Shown: piece by piece, positions 18,001 through 26,771 of the stretch
How the letters are laid out: each line of letters opens with the position of its first letter
How positions within the stretch are numbered: position 1 is the stretch's first letter
Source of the DNA: Amycolatopsis mediterranei
Lineage (GTDB): Bacteria > Actinomycetota > Actinomycetes > Mycobacteriales > Pseudonocardiaceae
DNA length: 64,000 bases
NCBI RefSeq assembly: GCF_026017845.1
Contig: NZ_CP100416.1
Location: 2,207,343 to 2,271,342, forward strand
Direction: 5' to 3'
Made by a program: the position numbers and the translations under genes
The notes under the pieces: generated by a model
What the model saw: only the letters and a program-made list of their open reading frames with translations
What the model was told of the DNA's origin: nothing
Databases searched by the model: none

Positions 18001-21000
18001 CACGCAGGGTCTGCTGGCGGGCATGCGGGACAGCGTCGCCAACGACTGGATCGCCGCAGATCCCGGGAACCGCAAAGCCGGCGAAGGCGACCTGACTCAC
18101 ACAGTCGGTTACGACACCACCGCCAAGCCGAAGGCCACCTCGGTCGTCTCCGCCGTTCCGGCCCTCGGGCAGGTGAGGCCCAGCCGCGCCTATCGCTACG
18201 ACCCCGCCAATCGCCAGACGTTCACCGACATCGCCGGCCTGAACCCGGCGGCCGGGTTCTTCTCGAAGGTCACCTACGACGACGCTGACCGCACCACGTC
18301 GACCACGGACGCCGCCGGCCGGACCACTTCGCAGGAATGGTCCCCGAAGGACCTCGCTCTCTCGACCACCGACCCGGCCGGGCGCAAATCGACGACGGTC
18401 TACGACTACGCGGACCGCCCGGTCGACTCGTACGGACCGGCGCCGGCGTCGTGCTTCTCCGGGCAGCTGCCCAGTGGTTCGTGCCCCGGCGGGATGTCAC
18501 ACGGCCACAGCGGTTACGACGAGGGCATCAACGGACTGGCTGTTTCGTGGTTCGGCAACGATCAGCTTTCGGGCCTGCCGAAGACCTACAGCACGGGCCT
18601 CGGCACCGCGGACGGGACGTTCGTCAAGAACTGGAACACCGACGCCCCGAACGCTGCTGTTCCCGCCGATCACTTCGGTCTCCGGGCAAGCGGTGACATC
18701 GTCTTCCCGGCCGCCGGCGACTACACCCTCCGCGTGCTCGCCGACGATGGGGTCCGGGTCTGGGTCGACGACCAGATCGTCATCGACGACTGGCGCAACA
18801 CCACTCCGGCCTGGCGCCAGGGCGTCGTCCACAGCGACAGCGCGGGACAGGCGAAACGCATCCGCGTCGACTACTACGAGTTCGACCTGACAGCGCAATT
18901 AGAGCTGCATTGGACCACGCCCACCGGCGTGCAACAGCCCGTTCCCGGCACCCAGCTCAAGCCCCGGTACGGCCTGAAGACGTCGACGACCGCCTCGGAA
19001 TCGGGCGGGGTCTCGGACAAGAACGCGGTCACGCGCTTCGGTGAGAACGGCCTCGACCCGGCTTACGGCTTGGCCACGTCCGGCCAGGCTGCCCCGTCCG
19101 GCGCGAACATCACCGGCGCGGTCTCCTATGAACCGCCAGGCACCGGCTACCTGCGCAAGACGGCCAAGACCAAGGCCACCGGCGCCAAGACCGGTTACAG
19201 CTACTACGGCGACACCGAGTCGCGGGTCAATCCCTGCGCGCCCGGGACCGCCGCCGTGAACCAGGGCGGACTGCCGAAGCTGACGACCTCGCCCACGCCG
19301 GCGTCGGGTCCGGCACGAGTGGACGAGCAGGTCTACGACGCGTCCGGCCGGGTGGTCGCCGAATCGACCGGTGGTGCCTGGACCTGCACGGTCTACGACG
19401 CCCGCGACCGGCCGCTGCGCGAGACGGTGCCCGCGAGCGCCGACGCACCGGCACGAACCGTGACGCACGACTACGCGGTCGGCGGTGACCCGCTCACGAG
19501 TTCCGTCTCCGACGAGAACGGCACCGTGACCACCACGGTGGACCTGCTCGGCCGGGTCGTTGCCTACACCGACGTCAACGGGGTTCGCACCACCACCGCC
19601 TTTGACCAAGCCGGGCGGACGCTGAGCTCGACGCTGACCCCGCCGTCCACCGCGGATGCCGCTCGGACGATCTCGTTCGGCTACGACGACGCGGGCCGGG
19701 TCACCACGGAAAAGCTGGATGGCGTCGTGCTCGCCACCGTGGGCTTCGACGGTGCGGGCGAACTGTCCTCCGTCACGTACGGCAACGGCACGGCATTGAC
19801 CTCGATCACCAAGGACAACGCGGCGCGCCTCCTGGCTCTCGGCTGGCGAACGGCTGACGGCAAGGACGTCGTGTCGCAGGTGGCCCGTACCGCCGCCGGC
19901 ACCGTCACCGACGAGTCGCTGGGTGGGGTGGACGCCAGGCCGGACGGCTCGAACTACGGCTACGACACCGCGGGACGGCTCACCGAGGCCTACGTCACCG
20001 GTCACCACTACACCTACGACTACACGTCACCGGCTTCGGCGACCTGCCCCACCGGCACGCAGGCCGACGCGGGTCTCAACACGAACCGGATGCGGCTGCT
20101 GGACCAGACCGCTGCGGGCACCGCCGAAACCCGATACTGCTACGACGCCGCCGACCGGCTTCTCGCCACCGAAGGTGCGACGGTGCTGTCGGAGTTCGCC
20201 TATGACACCGATGGCAACACCACGAGCTGGAAGGCTGTCGACGGGACTACGACAGCGCTGCGCTGGGACGGTTCCGACCGCAACATCGGGGTCAGCACCC
20301 GTGGGCCGGTCCCCGCGCTCGTCGCCGATGTGTCCTACTCCCGCGACGCGACGAACCGGATCACCCGCCGCGACCCGCGTGACTGCGACAACAACACCGT
20401 CGTTCGGTACGGCTTCACCGGGGACGGCGACACGCCGGACCTCACCTTGAGCGCCGACAGCCGGCTCACCTCGTTGTCGCTGTCCTTGCCCGGTGGTGTG
20501 CACTTCACCGCGATGGGTGCTTCGGGGAGCTCGTACGACCACCCGTCGGTTCGCGGTGATCTGGTGATGACGACCGACGCGTCCGGGCACCAGGTCGGCG
20601 AGCTGCGGACGTTCGACCCGTTCGGGCAGCCGTTGCGGTCGAACGGGGCGGTCGACTCGCAGAACGTGCCCGACAACTCGCCGGGTTCGCTGGACTACGG
20701 CTGGCTCGGGCAGTACCAGCGTGGTTACGAGCACGCCGGCGGGCTCTCGATCGTGCAGATGGGAGCGCGCCCCTACAGTCCGCTGCTCGGCCGCTTCCTC
20801 TCCGTCGATCCGGTGGACGGCGGTTCTGCGAACGACTACGACTACGCCGCCGGTGACCCGGTCAACGCGATGGACCTGGACGGCAACTCCTGGTTCAGTT
20901 CCATCGTTTCCGCGGTCACGAAGGTTGCCGAGGTGGTTTCCTGGGTTCCCGGTCCGATCGGTGCCGTGGCCAGTGGGGTCGCCGCGGTCGGAAACGTCAT

Positions 21001-21403
21001 CCAGGGCAACTGGGCGGCCGCCGCGCAGTTCGCCGCGTCGGCACTGACCGCCGGTGCCACCAAGTACATCGCCGCGGGTGTCGCTGCAGTGGGCTTCGCC
21101 GCGAAGATCGGTTTCAAGGCGGCGAAGATCGTTCGTACCGCTGCGGCGAGCAAAGGGATGGCCGGCGGGATCCGCGCCTGGCGTGTCACCTCGAGGATCG
21201 CGGGACGGGTCTGGGTCGGCCGGGGAGCCACCCGGGTCGGCCCAGGTGGCAAGTTCCTTTTGTCGAAGAACAAACTGCGGCAGTACCGTCCGCCGAGTTA
21301 CAAGAAGAAGCTCGGCAAGTACCAGTCGAACTTCCAGTGGCGTGCTACCGACAAAGGCAAGTGGAAGAACAACTACCATGTCGACCACCGACGGTGGTGG
21401 TGA
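15098..21403 (+). CDS. Secreted RHS/YD-repeat polymorphic toxin with two PA14 domains
   Basis: A 2101-aa WapA-like protein. I choose GTG 15098: GGGGGAGGA lies seven bases upstream and a classical signal peptide follows immediately (VRALVLVLTMTLLVGSAEA, cleavage near 34). Domains: a DNRLRE-like segment (about 325-470), PA14 one (about 626-761, FQAPVTGTYQFAGVHDDGG), RHS repeats, PA14 two (about 1145-1271), a long RHS repeat run (about 1400-1900), and the RHS core GRFLSVDPVDGG near 1898. The last 170 residues are a hydrophobic Ala/Gly stretch followed by a short Lys/Arg/Tyr-rich tip ending NYHVDHRRWW, the presumed toxin, which I cannot assign. The shell presumably delivers the tip to neighbouring cells. 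It is flanked by island repeats A and B and followed by a candidate immunity gene. Confidence 0.9.
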   Translation: MLPLSRPVHLVRWVRALVLVLTMTLLVGSAEAIAAPQRLAEAPKPIDPRDVGLLPSAPPAPVAPQAPSKADFAAQSRRDGGAGTHFDPQRSRPVSRSMFTTEYVNVDGTHSVRQSDQPLNVQDEHGQWQPVQTTLETDPATKRADADNHPLSPSLATKANDAAVLRVESAGHAAGLALDQAAPASAAVKGDSVTYPEVAAGTDLDYEVTPGAVKETIKLKRPPADGRSSWKFKLSTGDLTPKLEENGSVTLADQAGAAQFVLPPIETWDSAGGGVTAPAMTGGTYTLDKAGNDWWLTVAVDPNWLRDPKRVYPVSVDPTVTFGVQYSFAYRSDGTNCTNCGLRVGNSQANGDTYNRSVAHFDYSPLWGKTVVGATMDVTRNTSVVGSVKTWNTSLYHASNNDFNGVGPFLTGALVGDVGSFSSQAFTDFLRGRVNARDVNVSFMLIGAENPGTWTYKNLNATLTVDTGTPAPATTLVAPADGTVSTSVTPTLSVAPVTDPDGDAVKYCFRIATGADGKSGVVVESGCLTTPTWTVPAGVLQDGVAYTWQAMTYSGATTITPTWIGHLKIDQRIGDHGPSPVDDAGPVEVNLANGNVTTSQSLPTFTTVAGNAGLTLTYNSQQVENKGLKASYFADLSHNGIINDAQQPVLVRPEPQVNVDWGTDSPFAPALPADWFVARWEGFFQAPVTGTYQFAGVHDDGGTVWINGAKVYEVNNASDLNWTQSTNVSLTAGQRVPIKVENAEATGAAKMRLFVRTSDNTTVAPQIVPADWLFTSDLPVLPQGWTLSADLDGEGSSYTEAKVTDQNVVLTDASGAKHTWTKKSVGGYAPPADEDGVLGVDAGGKVTLTDSGDVFVFRADGKLESQSSSADARKPAALQYIYDGVPSRLREIKDPVSQRSQVLHYNRAGDDCYGGATPPSGAQALPPSQMLCRISYWDGTETRLWYVGGNQLGRIEDPGSEITDYGYNTQGLLAGMRDSVANDWIAADPGNRKAGEGDLTHTVGYDTTAKPKATSVVSAVPALGQVRPSRAYRYDPANRQTFTDIAGLNPAAGFFSKVTYDDADRTTSTTDAAGRTTSQEWSPKDLALSTTDPAGRKSTTVYDYADRPVDSYGPAPASCFSGQLPSGSCPGGMSHGHSGYDEGINGLAVSWFGNDQLSGLPKTYSTGLGTADGTFVKNWNTDAPNAAVPADHFGLRASGDIVFPAAGDYTLRVLADDGVRVWVDDQIVIDDWRNTTPAWRQGVVHSDSAGQAKRIRVDYYEFDLTAQLELHWTTPTGVQQPVPGTQLKPRYGLKTSTTASESGGVSDKNAVTRFGENGLDPAYGLATSGQAAPSGANITGAVSYEPPGTGYLRKTAKTKATGAKTGYSYYGDTESRVNPCAPGTAAVNQGGLPKLTTSPTPASGPARVDEQVYDASGRVVAESTGGAWTCTVYDARDRPLRETVPASADAPARTVTHDYAVGGDPLTSSVSDENGTVTTTVDLLGRVVAYTDVNGVRTTTAFDQAGRTLSSTLTPPSTADAARTISFGYDDAGRVTTEKLDGVVLATVGFDGAGELSSVTYGNGTALTSITKDNAARLLALGWRTADGKDVVSQVARTAAGTVTDESLGGVDARPDGSNYGYDTAGRLTEAYVTGHHYTYDYTSPASATCPTGTQADAGLNTNRMRLLDQTAAGTAETRYCYDAADRLLATEGATVLSEFAYDTDGNTTSWKAVDGTTTALRWDGSDRNIGVSTRGPVPALVADVSYSRDATNRITRRDPRDCDNNTVVRYGFTGDGDTPDLTLSADSRLTSLSLSLPGGVHFTAMGASGSSYDHPSVRGDLVMTTDASGHQVGELRTFDPFGQPLRSNGAVDSQNVPDNSPGSLDYGWLGQYQRGYEHAGGLSIVQMGARPYSPLLGRFLSVDPVDGGSANDYDYAAGDPVNAMDLDGNSWFSSIVSAVTKVAEVVSWVPGPIGAVASGVAAVGNVIQGNWAAAAQFAASALTAGATKYIAAGVAAVGFAAKIGFKAAKIVRTAAASKGMAGGIRAWRVTSRIAGRVWVGRGATRVGPGGKFLLSKNKLRQYRPPSYKKKLGKYQSNFQWRATDKGKWKNNYHVDHRRWW

Positions 21404-21806
21404 GCGCGTGAAAGGTCCGGAGAAGCCGATGTGGGAGTTCGACGGGCGCGTGGCGTCGATGCGCCGAGATGGCCGCGACTGCGGGTACCTGTTCGTCACA
21501 GCCGAGACCACGGAACCCGGATCCGCGCCGGCTTTCACCCTGGAGTTTCTGCGAGCCGGCGCCGGGGACACGTGGTACTACAGCGACCGCACCGACCCGG
21601 ATGACTACGACACCATCGCCGAACTCTCCGGAGGGGAGATCGACTGGTACGGCACGTCGTACTCGGCGAGTTGGCTCCCGGAAGGCGAGGCTCGGGAGAT
21701 CGAGGCGTTCTTCGACCCCGGCAAACGTGATAAGCGCCGGCTGTTCGGGCGGGCTGACCGAACGAGCGAGGCCCGGCCTCACGTGATCCCGGATCCCGGT
21801 ACTTGA
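21378..21806 (+). CDS. Candidate immunity protein for the RHS toxin
   Basis: A small acidic soluble protein (142 aa from ATG 21378) rich in Asp and Glu, with a beta-like stretch CGYLFVTAETTEPG and FTLEFLRAGAGD. It overlaps or abuts the toxin 3' end. Alternative starts are GTG 21408 and ATG 21429, the last with GGAG six bases upstream. It has no recognised family. Position directly after the toxin tip, opposite charge and a shared terminator are the reasons for the immunity call; this is inference. Confidence 0.6.
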   Translation: MSTTDGGGERVKGPEKPMWEFDGRVASMRRDGRDCGYLFVTAETTEPGSAPAFTLEFLRAGAGDTWYYSDRTDPDDYDTIAELSGGEIDWYGTSYSASWLPEGEAREIEAFFDPGKRDKRRLFGRADRTSEARPHVIPDPGT

Positions 21807-21810
21807 TCGC

Positions 21811-21846
21811 GAGCGCGGGGCGGGCGCTTCGGCCCGCCCCGCGCTC
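21811..21846 (+). terminator. Strong terminator after the toxin-immunity pair
   Basis: Perfect 15-bp GC arms separated by a 6-nt GCTTCG loop, beginning five bases after the immunity stop. It is the longest perfect hairpin I found in the window. Confidence 0.85.
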
Positions 21847-21995
21847 GAGTTCGAGGATCCACGCAGCAGGCCAAGCGCAGGTGCATAGTGCAGCGTCGGT
21901 GGACAGGATTGCTCCGGCTGCTGCTCGCTCGCCTGTCAGGGGCTTAGCCTCGCGATACCTTGTTGCGCATGCGCTGGTAGAGGCGTTGTCAAACG

Positions 21996-22210
21996 GTAGG
22001 GATGGGTGAACCACTCGCGAATTTTCATCGCGTTATATCGGCGGTATATCGAATTGTTGATCCGGCTCCTGCTGGGCTTGGTATTTCGCAGCGGTCGGTG
22101 ACGGTGTCGACGGTGGGGTTGGCGCCGGCGATTCGGAAGCTGGCGGACGAGAAGACACCCGGGGCCAGGAGATCGCGGCGGCATGTGGTCAGCTGGCGGC
22201 TGAAGGCTGA
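21996..22210 (+). pseudogene. Second, truncated rlmN fragment (block B)
   Basis: Codes for GMGEPLAN-, the next 45 residues up to RKLADEK, then jumps, with a frame change, to the last 17 codons ([16 protein letters not shown]) and the same stop. The radical-SAM cysteines and catalytic cysteine are absent. The 22018-22090 part is visibly AT-richer (TTTT, TATAT) than the intact rlmN at the same codons, so it is not a recent copy of that gene and more likely came from another strain or species. Confidence 0.85.
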
Positions 22211-22243
22211 GTTGTTCGTTTCGGTGATGGAGTATTTGTCGTG

Positions 22244-22510
22244 ATGTATGCCCCCAGCCTGTTGGATCCGGCTGCGGAATCGTTGAAGCTCAAGGACTTC
22301 GTCGGCGCGACCGAGGTCGCGCGCGAGGCGCGGACGTTGCTGGGCGAGCGGTTCAGCTCGGTGACGTTCATGTACGTGCTGATGCGGGCGTTCGAGGTGG
22401 AGTACACGGCCGCGTGTGACGCTTCGCGCTGGCACGAGTTCCACGGCGGCCCGCGGCTGTTGTCGGACGCTGATCTCGAGGCGCTGCTGGCTCCCTGGCT
22501 CGACCGCTGA
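22244..22510 (+). CDS. 88-aa orphan protein, copy B
   Basis: Second intact copy of the 88-aa protein encoded at 13526. The two differ mainly at LADFRGATQVA against LKDFVGATEVA and at RALSDADLEK against RLLSDADLEA. ATG 22244 is preceded by GTG 22241 and a GGAG site. It follows the rlmN fragment at the same spacing as copy A follows rlmN. It is not followed by the membrane gene; instead the convergent creatininase-family gene ends 24 bases on. Its function is unknown. Confidence 0.7.
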   Translation: MYAPSLLDPAAESLKLKDFVGATEVAREARTLLGERFSSVTFMYVLMRAFEVEYTAACDASRWHEFHGGPRLLSDADLEALLAPWLDR

Positions 22511-22533
22511 CCGAAACCGCTGACCGAACGCAG

Positions 22534-23325
22534 TCAGCCGGTGGTTGCCGCGGGGTTGTGCTCGAAGCGGGTGATCTCGAGGAGGGACTCGACCGCCTGG
22601 TGCACCGACGCTTCCCAGAGCACCTCGCCGTAGGCGGGTGTCGCCTGCGTGGGGTCTCCGACGACCCCCGGGGTGCCGAAGTCGTTCGACAGCCAGCCGA
22701 AGCTCACCGGGCGCGTGTTGAAGCCGATGTGCCGGAAGTCCGCCAGGTGCTCGGGCACCCAGCGCTCGGCACGCGAGAGGTCCACGAGGTCGGGGCGCAG
22801 GTGCAGGACTAGGGAGGTCTCCGCGGCGCCGCCGTGGATGCCGAGGTCGCGCTCGTCGAGCCCTTCGCCCGCGGGCGGGTCCGTGCGGGCGAGCGAAGGC
22901 ATGAGGAACGTCTTGAGCCCGAAGCGTTTGCGGATTTCCCGCAGCGCCACTTGCAGGAGCGCGACGTTGCCCCCGTGCCCGTTGACGAACACGAGTGTCC
23001 CGGCCCCCATGAGCTCCACCGCCCGCCCGATTTCGACCACGGTGCGGAACAGGGTCTCGGTGTCGAGCCAGACCGTGCCGGGTGCCCAGCTGTGCTCGTC
23101 CGATTTCGTGTAGGTGAGCGTCGGGAGCTGCCAGACGTCGACGCCTGCGGCGACCGCGCGCTCGACGGCGGCGTCGGCGACTGCTTCCGCGATCAGGGCG
23201 TCGGTGCTGAGCGGCAGGTGCGGCCCGTGGTGCTCGATCGCGCCCGTCGGGAGGACCACGATCGATTCCTGGCCGATCCGGTTCGCGAGCGACGGGCCCG
23301 CGAGTTCGGTGATGGCGCGGTTCAT
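22534..23325 (-). CDS. Creatininase-family amidohydrolase
   Basis: A 263-aa metal-dependent hydrolase of the creatininase/creatinine amidohydrolase fold. The metal and catalytic motifs are visible: GAIEHHGPHLPLSTD (about residue 29), the NGHGGN loop (about 115) and an acidic GAAETS motif (about 165). The family includes creatininase, FAPy deformylase (ArfB) and MftE, so the substrate is open; opening of a cyclic amide or cleavage of an amide is expected. It is the last gene of a six-gene minus-strand operon, starting 10 bases after the FAD oxidase stop. Confidence 0.85.
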   Translation of the reverse strand: MNRAITELAGPSLANRIGQESIVVLPTGAIEHHGPHLPLSTDALIAEAVADAAVERAVAAGVDVWQLPTLTYTKSDEHSWAPGTVWLDTETLFRTVVEIGRAVELMGAGTLVFVNGHGGNVALLQVALREIRKRFGLKTFLMPSLARTDPPAGEGLDERDLGIHGGAAETSLVLHLRPDLVDLSRAERWVPEHLADFRHIGFNTRPVSFGWLSNDFGTPGVVGDPTQATPAYGEVLWEASVHQAVESLLEITRFEHNPAATTG

Positions 23326-23335
23326 CCGGCTCCGT

Positions 23336-24670
23336 TCAGATCTTGGCTTGCGCGGGCAGGGTGACGGCGAGCTCGGGCACGCCGAGGTGGCCGGGGTTGA
23401 GCAGCCCGTCCGGGTCGGTGCGCTCTTTGAGCGCGAGGAGCTCTTCGACGCCGTGGTCGACGTAGAACTGGTGCGGGCTGTGGACCCGCACGCCGAGTTC
23501 GACGAGCTTCGCGTACCCCGCGTAGACGTCCGCCGCGCCCGTGTACTCGGCGGTGAGCATCCCGATGGGGAAGCGATGGCCGGCCTCGATGTGCAGCATG
23601 CCGCCCGGGTAGACGGCCTCGACCTCGTGGATGCGGTCGATCAGCGCCTCGCCGCCGACTTCGACGTGGAAGTACTCCCGGCCGGGACTGTTCTTCTTGA
23701 GCCACCAGATGGGGTGGTTGTAGGAGAGCATCGAAACCTTGACTGTCTGCTGAGCCCCTTCGCGCACGTCTTCGACCGAGCCCCCGACTCTTGCGATGAG
23801 CGACGACGCCTCGTCGAGCGCCGCCGCGTCGATGATCGCGCGCAGGCTCGCGCGCCCGGCGGGGATCGCCGGGTCCGCGGGCAGCCGTTCCGCCACCGCG
23901 GCCCGGTCCGCGCTCACGAGCCGGGGCAGCGGGTCGAGCGCGCGGAGCGTCCGTACCGCGCCGAGCGCCTCCTCGAAGGCCGGGAAGCTCGCGTAGACGG
24001 CCCGCCAGTCCTGGGCCGGTTCGAGCCGGACCGTCGCGCGGGCGATCACTCCCGCCGTGCCGTAGGTGTGCACGAAGGGCCGCGCGTCTTCGCCCTCGAC
24101 GTGGGCGAGGACCGGCTCGGGGCCCGGGAGGGCGACGTCGAGCGCGACGACGAAGCCCTCCCAGTTCGAGCCGTGCGCGATCGACCCCGTGCCGCTCGAG
24201 CCCCCGGAGAGGAAGCCGCCCAGGGTGGACTGCGCGGTCGACGGGTACATCCACAGCTGCCGGCCGCTCGCGTTGGCCGTCCGTTCCAGGAGCGCCAGGG
24301 AAGCGCCGGCTTCGGCCGTGATGACGCCGTCGCCCACCTCGACGACGGCGCGGGCGCGCGTCGTGTCGAGGACCAGGCCGCCCTGCAGCGGGATGCCCTG
24401 CCCGTAGTTGCCGGTGCCCTTGCCACGTGCCGTGACGGGGACGCGGTGGCGGGTCGCGGCGGCCACGACCGCCGCGATCTGCTCCGCGCTCGCCGGGTAG
24501 GCCACGAGGTCGGCGAGGCCGAGCGGGAGCTGCTCGGAGAGGATCGGGCTCATCGTGGCCTCGTCGACCGAGGCGCGCTCGCGGGTCTTGGGGTCGGCGC
24601 TCACACCGCGCTCGCCGAGCAGTTCGACGAGTTCGGCCCGCAGCGCCTCGATGGTCTCGGTGCTGGTCAT
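23336..24670 (-). CDS. FAD-binding (PCMH/VAO-type) oxidase
   Basis: A 444-aa flavoenzyme. The N-terminal PCMH FAD-binding domain (about 40-220) contains PVTARGKGTGNYGQG and the STLGGFLSGGSSGTGS loop. A C-terminal domain ends in RTDPDGLLNPGHLG, typical of GlcD/VAO enzymes. It would oxidise an alcohol, hydroxy acid or amine; which is not readable. I start at ATG 24670, with AGGGGAG five bases upstream. It sits between the transporter binding protein (11-bp gap) and the creatininase-family gene (10-bp gap), so it belongs to the same catabolic operon. Confidence 0.85.
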   Translation of the reverse strand: MTSTETIEALRAELVELLGERGVSADPKTRERASVDEATMSPILSEQLPLGLADLVAYPASAEQIAAVVAAATRHRVPVTARGKGTGNYGQGIPLQGGLVLDTTRARAVVEVGDGVITAEAGASLALLERTANASGRQLWMYPSTAQSTLGGFLSGGSSGTGSIAHGSNWEGFVVALDVALPGPEPVLAHVEGEDARPFVHTYGTAGVIARATVRLEPAQDWRAVYASFPAFEEALGAVRTLRALDPLPRLVSADRAAVAERLPADPAIPAGRASLRAIIDAAALDEASSLIARVGGSVEDVREGAQQTVKVSMLSYNHPIWWLKKNSPGREYFHVEVGGEALIDRIHEVEAVYPGGMLHIEAGHRFPIGMLTAEYTGAADVYAGYAKLVELGVRVHSPHQFYVDHGVEELLALKERTDPDGLLNPGHLGVPELAVTLPAQAKI

Positions 24671-24681
24671 GGCACTCCCCT

Positions 24682-25872
24682 TCACCAGCCGAAGCCGATC
24701 TTCGGGTCGAGGAACTGGTTCGTGACGAGGTCGGAGGCGGCGAGCCCGTCCTTGACGTGCCCGCCCGACTGACTGAAGATCGGCGCCGCCGTCTTGATGA
24801 GGTCGGAGACGCGCTTGTCGTCCATCGCGCCGACGTGCCCGTTGCCGGCGTCGGTCGCGATCTTGAGGTCCTTCATCTGCGCGACGGCGGCCTTGCCCAC
24901 TGCGGCGTCGTACGTCCAGCCGTTGTTGTAGGCCTGCACCAGCTTGACGATGAGGTCGTTCGTCGCCGCCGGGTTCTTCACGAAGTCGACGTCGGCCTGC
25001 TGCATGACGGGCACGAGCTTTTTGAGGCACGGCGAGAGCGAGGCCAGGTCGGCGGTGCGGACGGACATCGTCTCGGGGTACGGGGACCAGCCGGTGTCCG
25101 CGACGAGCTGGAACTTGAGCGGCTTGCCCCACGCGGCGATTTCGTTCTGGTAGACGTACGGTTCGGCGGTCGCGAAGCCCTGCTGCGCGTCCTTGCCCTT
25201 GGCGGTCACGAACTTCGCCGGGGCGCCGTCGTAGCTCCCGTCGATGACGCCGGCCGGCAGGTAGCCCGCCCCGGTGAGATAGGACATGTAGGCGGCGCCG
25301 TTGAAGTACCGGACGACGCCGCCGTTCGCCTGGAGCTTGACACCGAGGTCCTTGATCGTGGTGACGTCCGGGTAGGTCTTCGGGTCCCACATCACCATCA
25401 TCGGCGACTTGTCGTTCTCGGCGAACACGGCGGTGGTCGGCATGTCCCCGGAGAACTGGACGGCCTCGTCGGTGGAGACGTAGCCGAGGGTGATCGACTT
25501 GTCCTGGTTCAGCTGGGCCGAGACCTTCGAAAAGCCGATCGCCGGCCCGCCGGCGCGGACCTGGAGCTTGACGCCGGTCGGTCTGCCGTTGGCGTAGAGG
25601 TCGCTCGTCACGGACTTCTGGCTGGCGTCGATCGAAGGGTTGGGGCCGAGCATTTGGTAGAGGTGCCCGTGGTCGGCCTCGGGATTCCAGTCGGTCTGGA
25701 CGACGACGGTGGCCGGGCACACGCCCGCGAGGTCGACGGCGGGTCCGGCCGGGGCGGGCGCGGCGGGCGCGGTGCCGGCGTCGGCCGATCCGCTCCCGCC
25801 GCAGGCGGTGAGGGCGGCGGCGAGCGCGGCGACGGACAGGGTGACGGCGGCAGTGCGGGGTCGAGTGCGCAT
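24682..25872 (-). CDS. ABC transporter substrate-binding lipoprotein (NMT1/SsuA type)
   Basis: A 396-aa lipoprotein with a signal ending LTAC (Cys 24) and a Gly/Ala/Pro linker. A periplasmic-binding fold of the NMT1/ThiY/SsuA group follows (VVVQTDWNPEADHGHLYQML near residue 55, a typical WTPNTNHTG-like opening). The group binds sulfonates, pyrimidine precursors, taurine or nucleobase-like ligands. It is encoded with a permease and ATPase upstream and catabolic enzymes downstream, so the ligand is probably the substrate of those enzymes. Confidence 0.9.
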   Translation of the reverse strand: MRTRPRTAAVTLSVAALAAALTACGGSGSADAGTAPAAPAPAGPAVDLAGVCPATVVVQTDWNPEADHGHLYQMLGPNPSIDASQKSVTSDLYANGRPTGVKLQVRAGGPAIGFSKVSAQLNQDKSITLGYVSTDEAVQFSGDMPTTAVFAENDKSPMMVMWDPKTYPDVTTIKDLGVKLQANGGVVRYFNGAAYMSYLTGAGYLPAGVIDGSYDGAPAKFVTAKGKDAQQGFATAEPYVYQNEIAAWGKPLKFQLVADTGWSPYPETMSVRTADLASLSPCLKKLVPVMQQADVDFVKNPAATNDLIVKLVQAYNNGWTYDAAVGKAAVAQMKDLKIATDAGNGHVGAMDDKRVSDLIKTAAPIFSQSGGHVKDGLAASDLVTNQFLDPKIGFGW

Positions 25873-25901
25873 GGGGCTCCGTTTCGGGTGTGCGGGGGAG
25901 G

Positions 25902-26771
25902 TCAGGTGAAGTCGAACCAGCGGCCGACCGCGAGCCGGCCGATGAGCCCGAAGGCGAGGAAGACGGCGATGCCGTAGAGCGAGGCGATGATGATCGTCGC
26001 GTACAGCTCGGGCCCCATCAGGCGGGACGCCGTGACCTGGATGAGGACGCCGAGGCCGGGCTCACCGCGCTGGAAGAACTGGTCGCCCACGATCGCGCCG
26101 ATCACGGACAAGCCCGCGGAGGTGCGGAGGCCGACGAAGATCGAGGGGAGCGCGGCCGGGATCTGCAGCTTGAGGAGCCGGGTCAGCCGGCCGGCGCCTT
26201 GGAGCGCGAAGAGCTCGCGCTGCGCACGGTCCGTGGAGTGCAGACCGAAGAGCGTGTTGGAGACCATGGGGAACAGCGCGATCATGACGGTGACGATCAC
26301 GCGGGAGAGGAAGGCGTAGCCGAACAGCGCCCCGATGAGCGGCACGAGCGCGAGGATCGGCACGCACTGGAGCACGACGGCGTACGGATACAGCGCCTTC
26401 TCGAGGCCCTTGGCCTGGGCCATGACCGTGGCCCACAGGACCCCGAGGACGATGGCGGCGCCGAGACCGACGAGCGAGACGACCGTCGTGCGGCCGAGCG
26501 CGGCCCACAGCTGCTCGTTGAACCCGGTCGGGACGCCGTCGGGGCGGGTGTCGTGGACGATCGCCGTCAGCACGAGGTGCGGGTACGGCACGAGGTAAGG
26601 CGACTCGACCGTCTTGTCGTAGTACGCCGCCACCGCGTACCACACGCCGATGAAGACGCCGAAGGCCACGAGCGGCTGCCACCACGACGCCGGTTTCCGG
26701 GTGCGCCGCGGCTTCGGGGCGGAGCGTGCCACGGTGGTGCGGCGGGCCGCGGTTTCCTGGAGCGTGGGCAT
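25902..26771 (-). CDS. ABC transporter permease (SsuC/ThiX type)
   Basis: A 289-aa membrane protein with six predicted helices after a 30-residue basic N-terminus. The EAA-like loop GAGRLTRLLKLQIPAALPS, near residue 195, docks with the ATPase. It starts one base inside the ATPase stop (TGATG), so the two are translationally coupled. It forms the pore for the ligand bound by the lipoprotein encoded 29 bases downstream. Confidence 0.9.
   Translation of the reverse strand: MPTLQETAARRTTVARSAPKPRRTRKPASWWQPLVAFGVFIGVWYAVAAYYDKTVESPYLVPYPHLVLTAIVHDTRPDGVPTGFNEQLWAALGRTTVVSLVGLGAAIVLGVLWATVMAQAKGLEKALYPYAVVLQCVPILALVPLIGALFGYAFLSRVIVTVMIALFPMVSNTLFGLHSTDRAQRELFALQGAGRLTRLLKLQIPAALPSIFVGLRTSAGLSVIGAIVGDQFFQRGEPGLGVLIQVTASRLMGPELYATIIIASLYGIAVFLAFGLIGRLAVGRWFDFT

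Noticed and set aside
21054..21377. Upstream extension of the immunity frame inside the toxin 3' end
   Set aside because: It is the shadow frame of the toxin; the earliest sensible start is ATG 21378.
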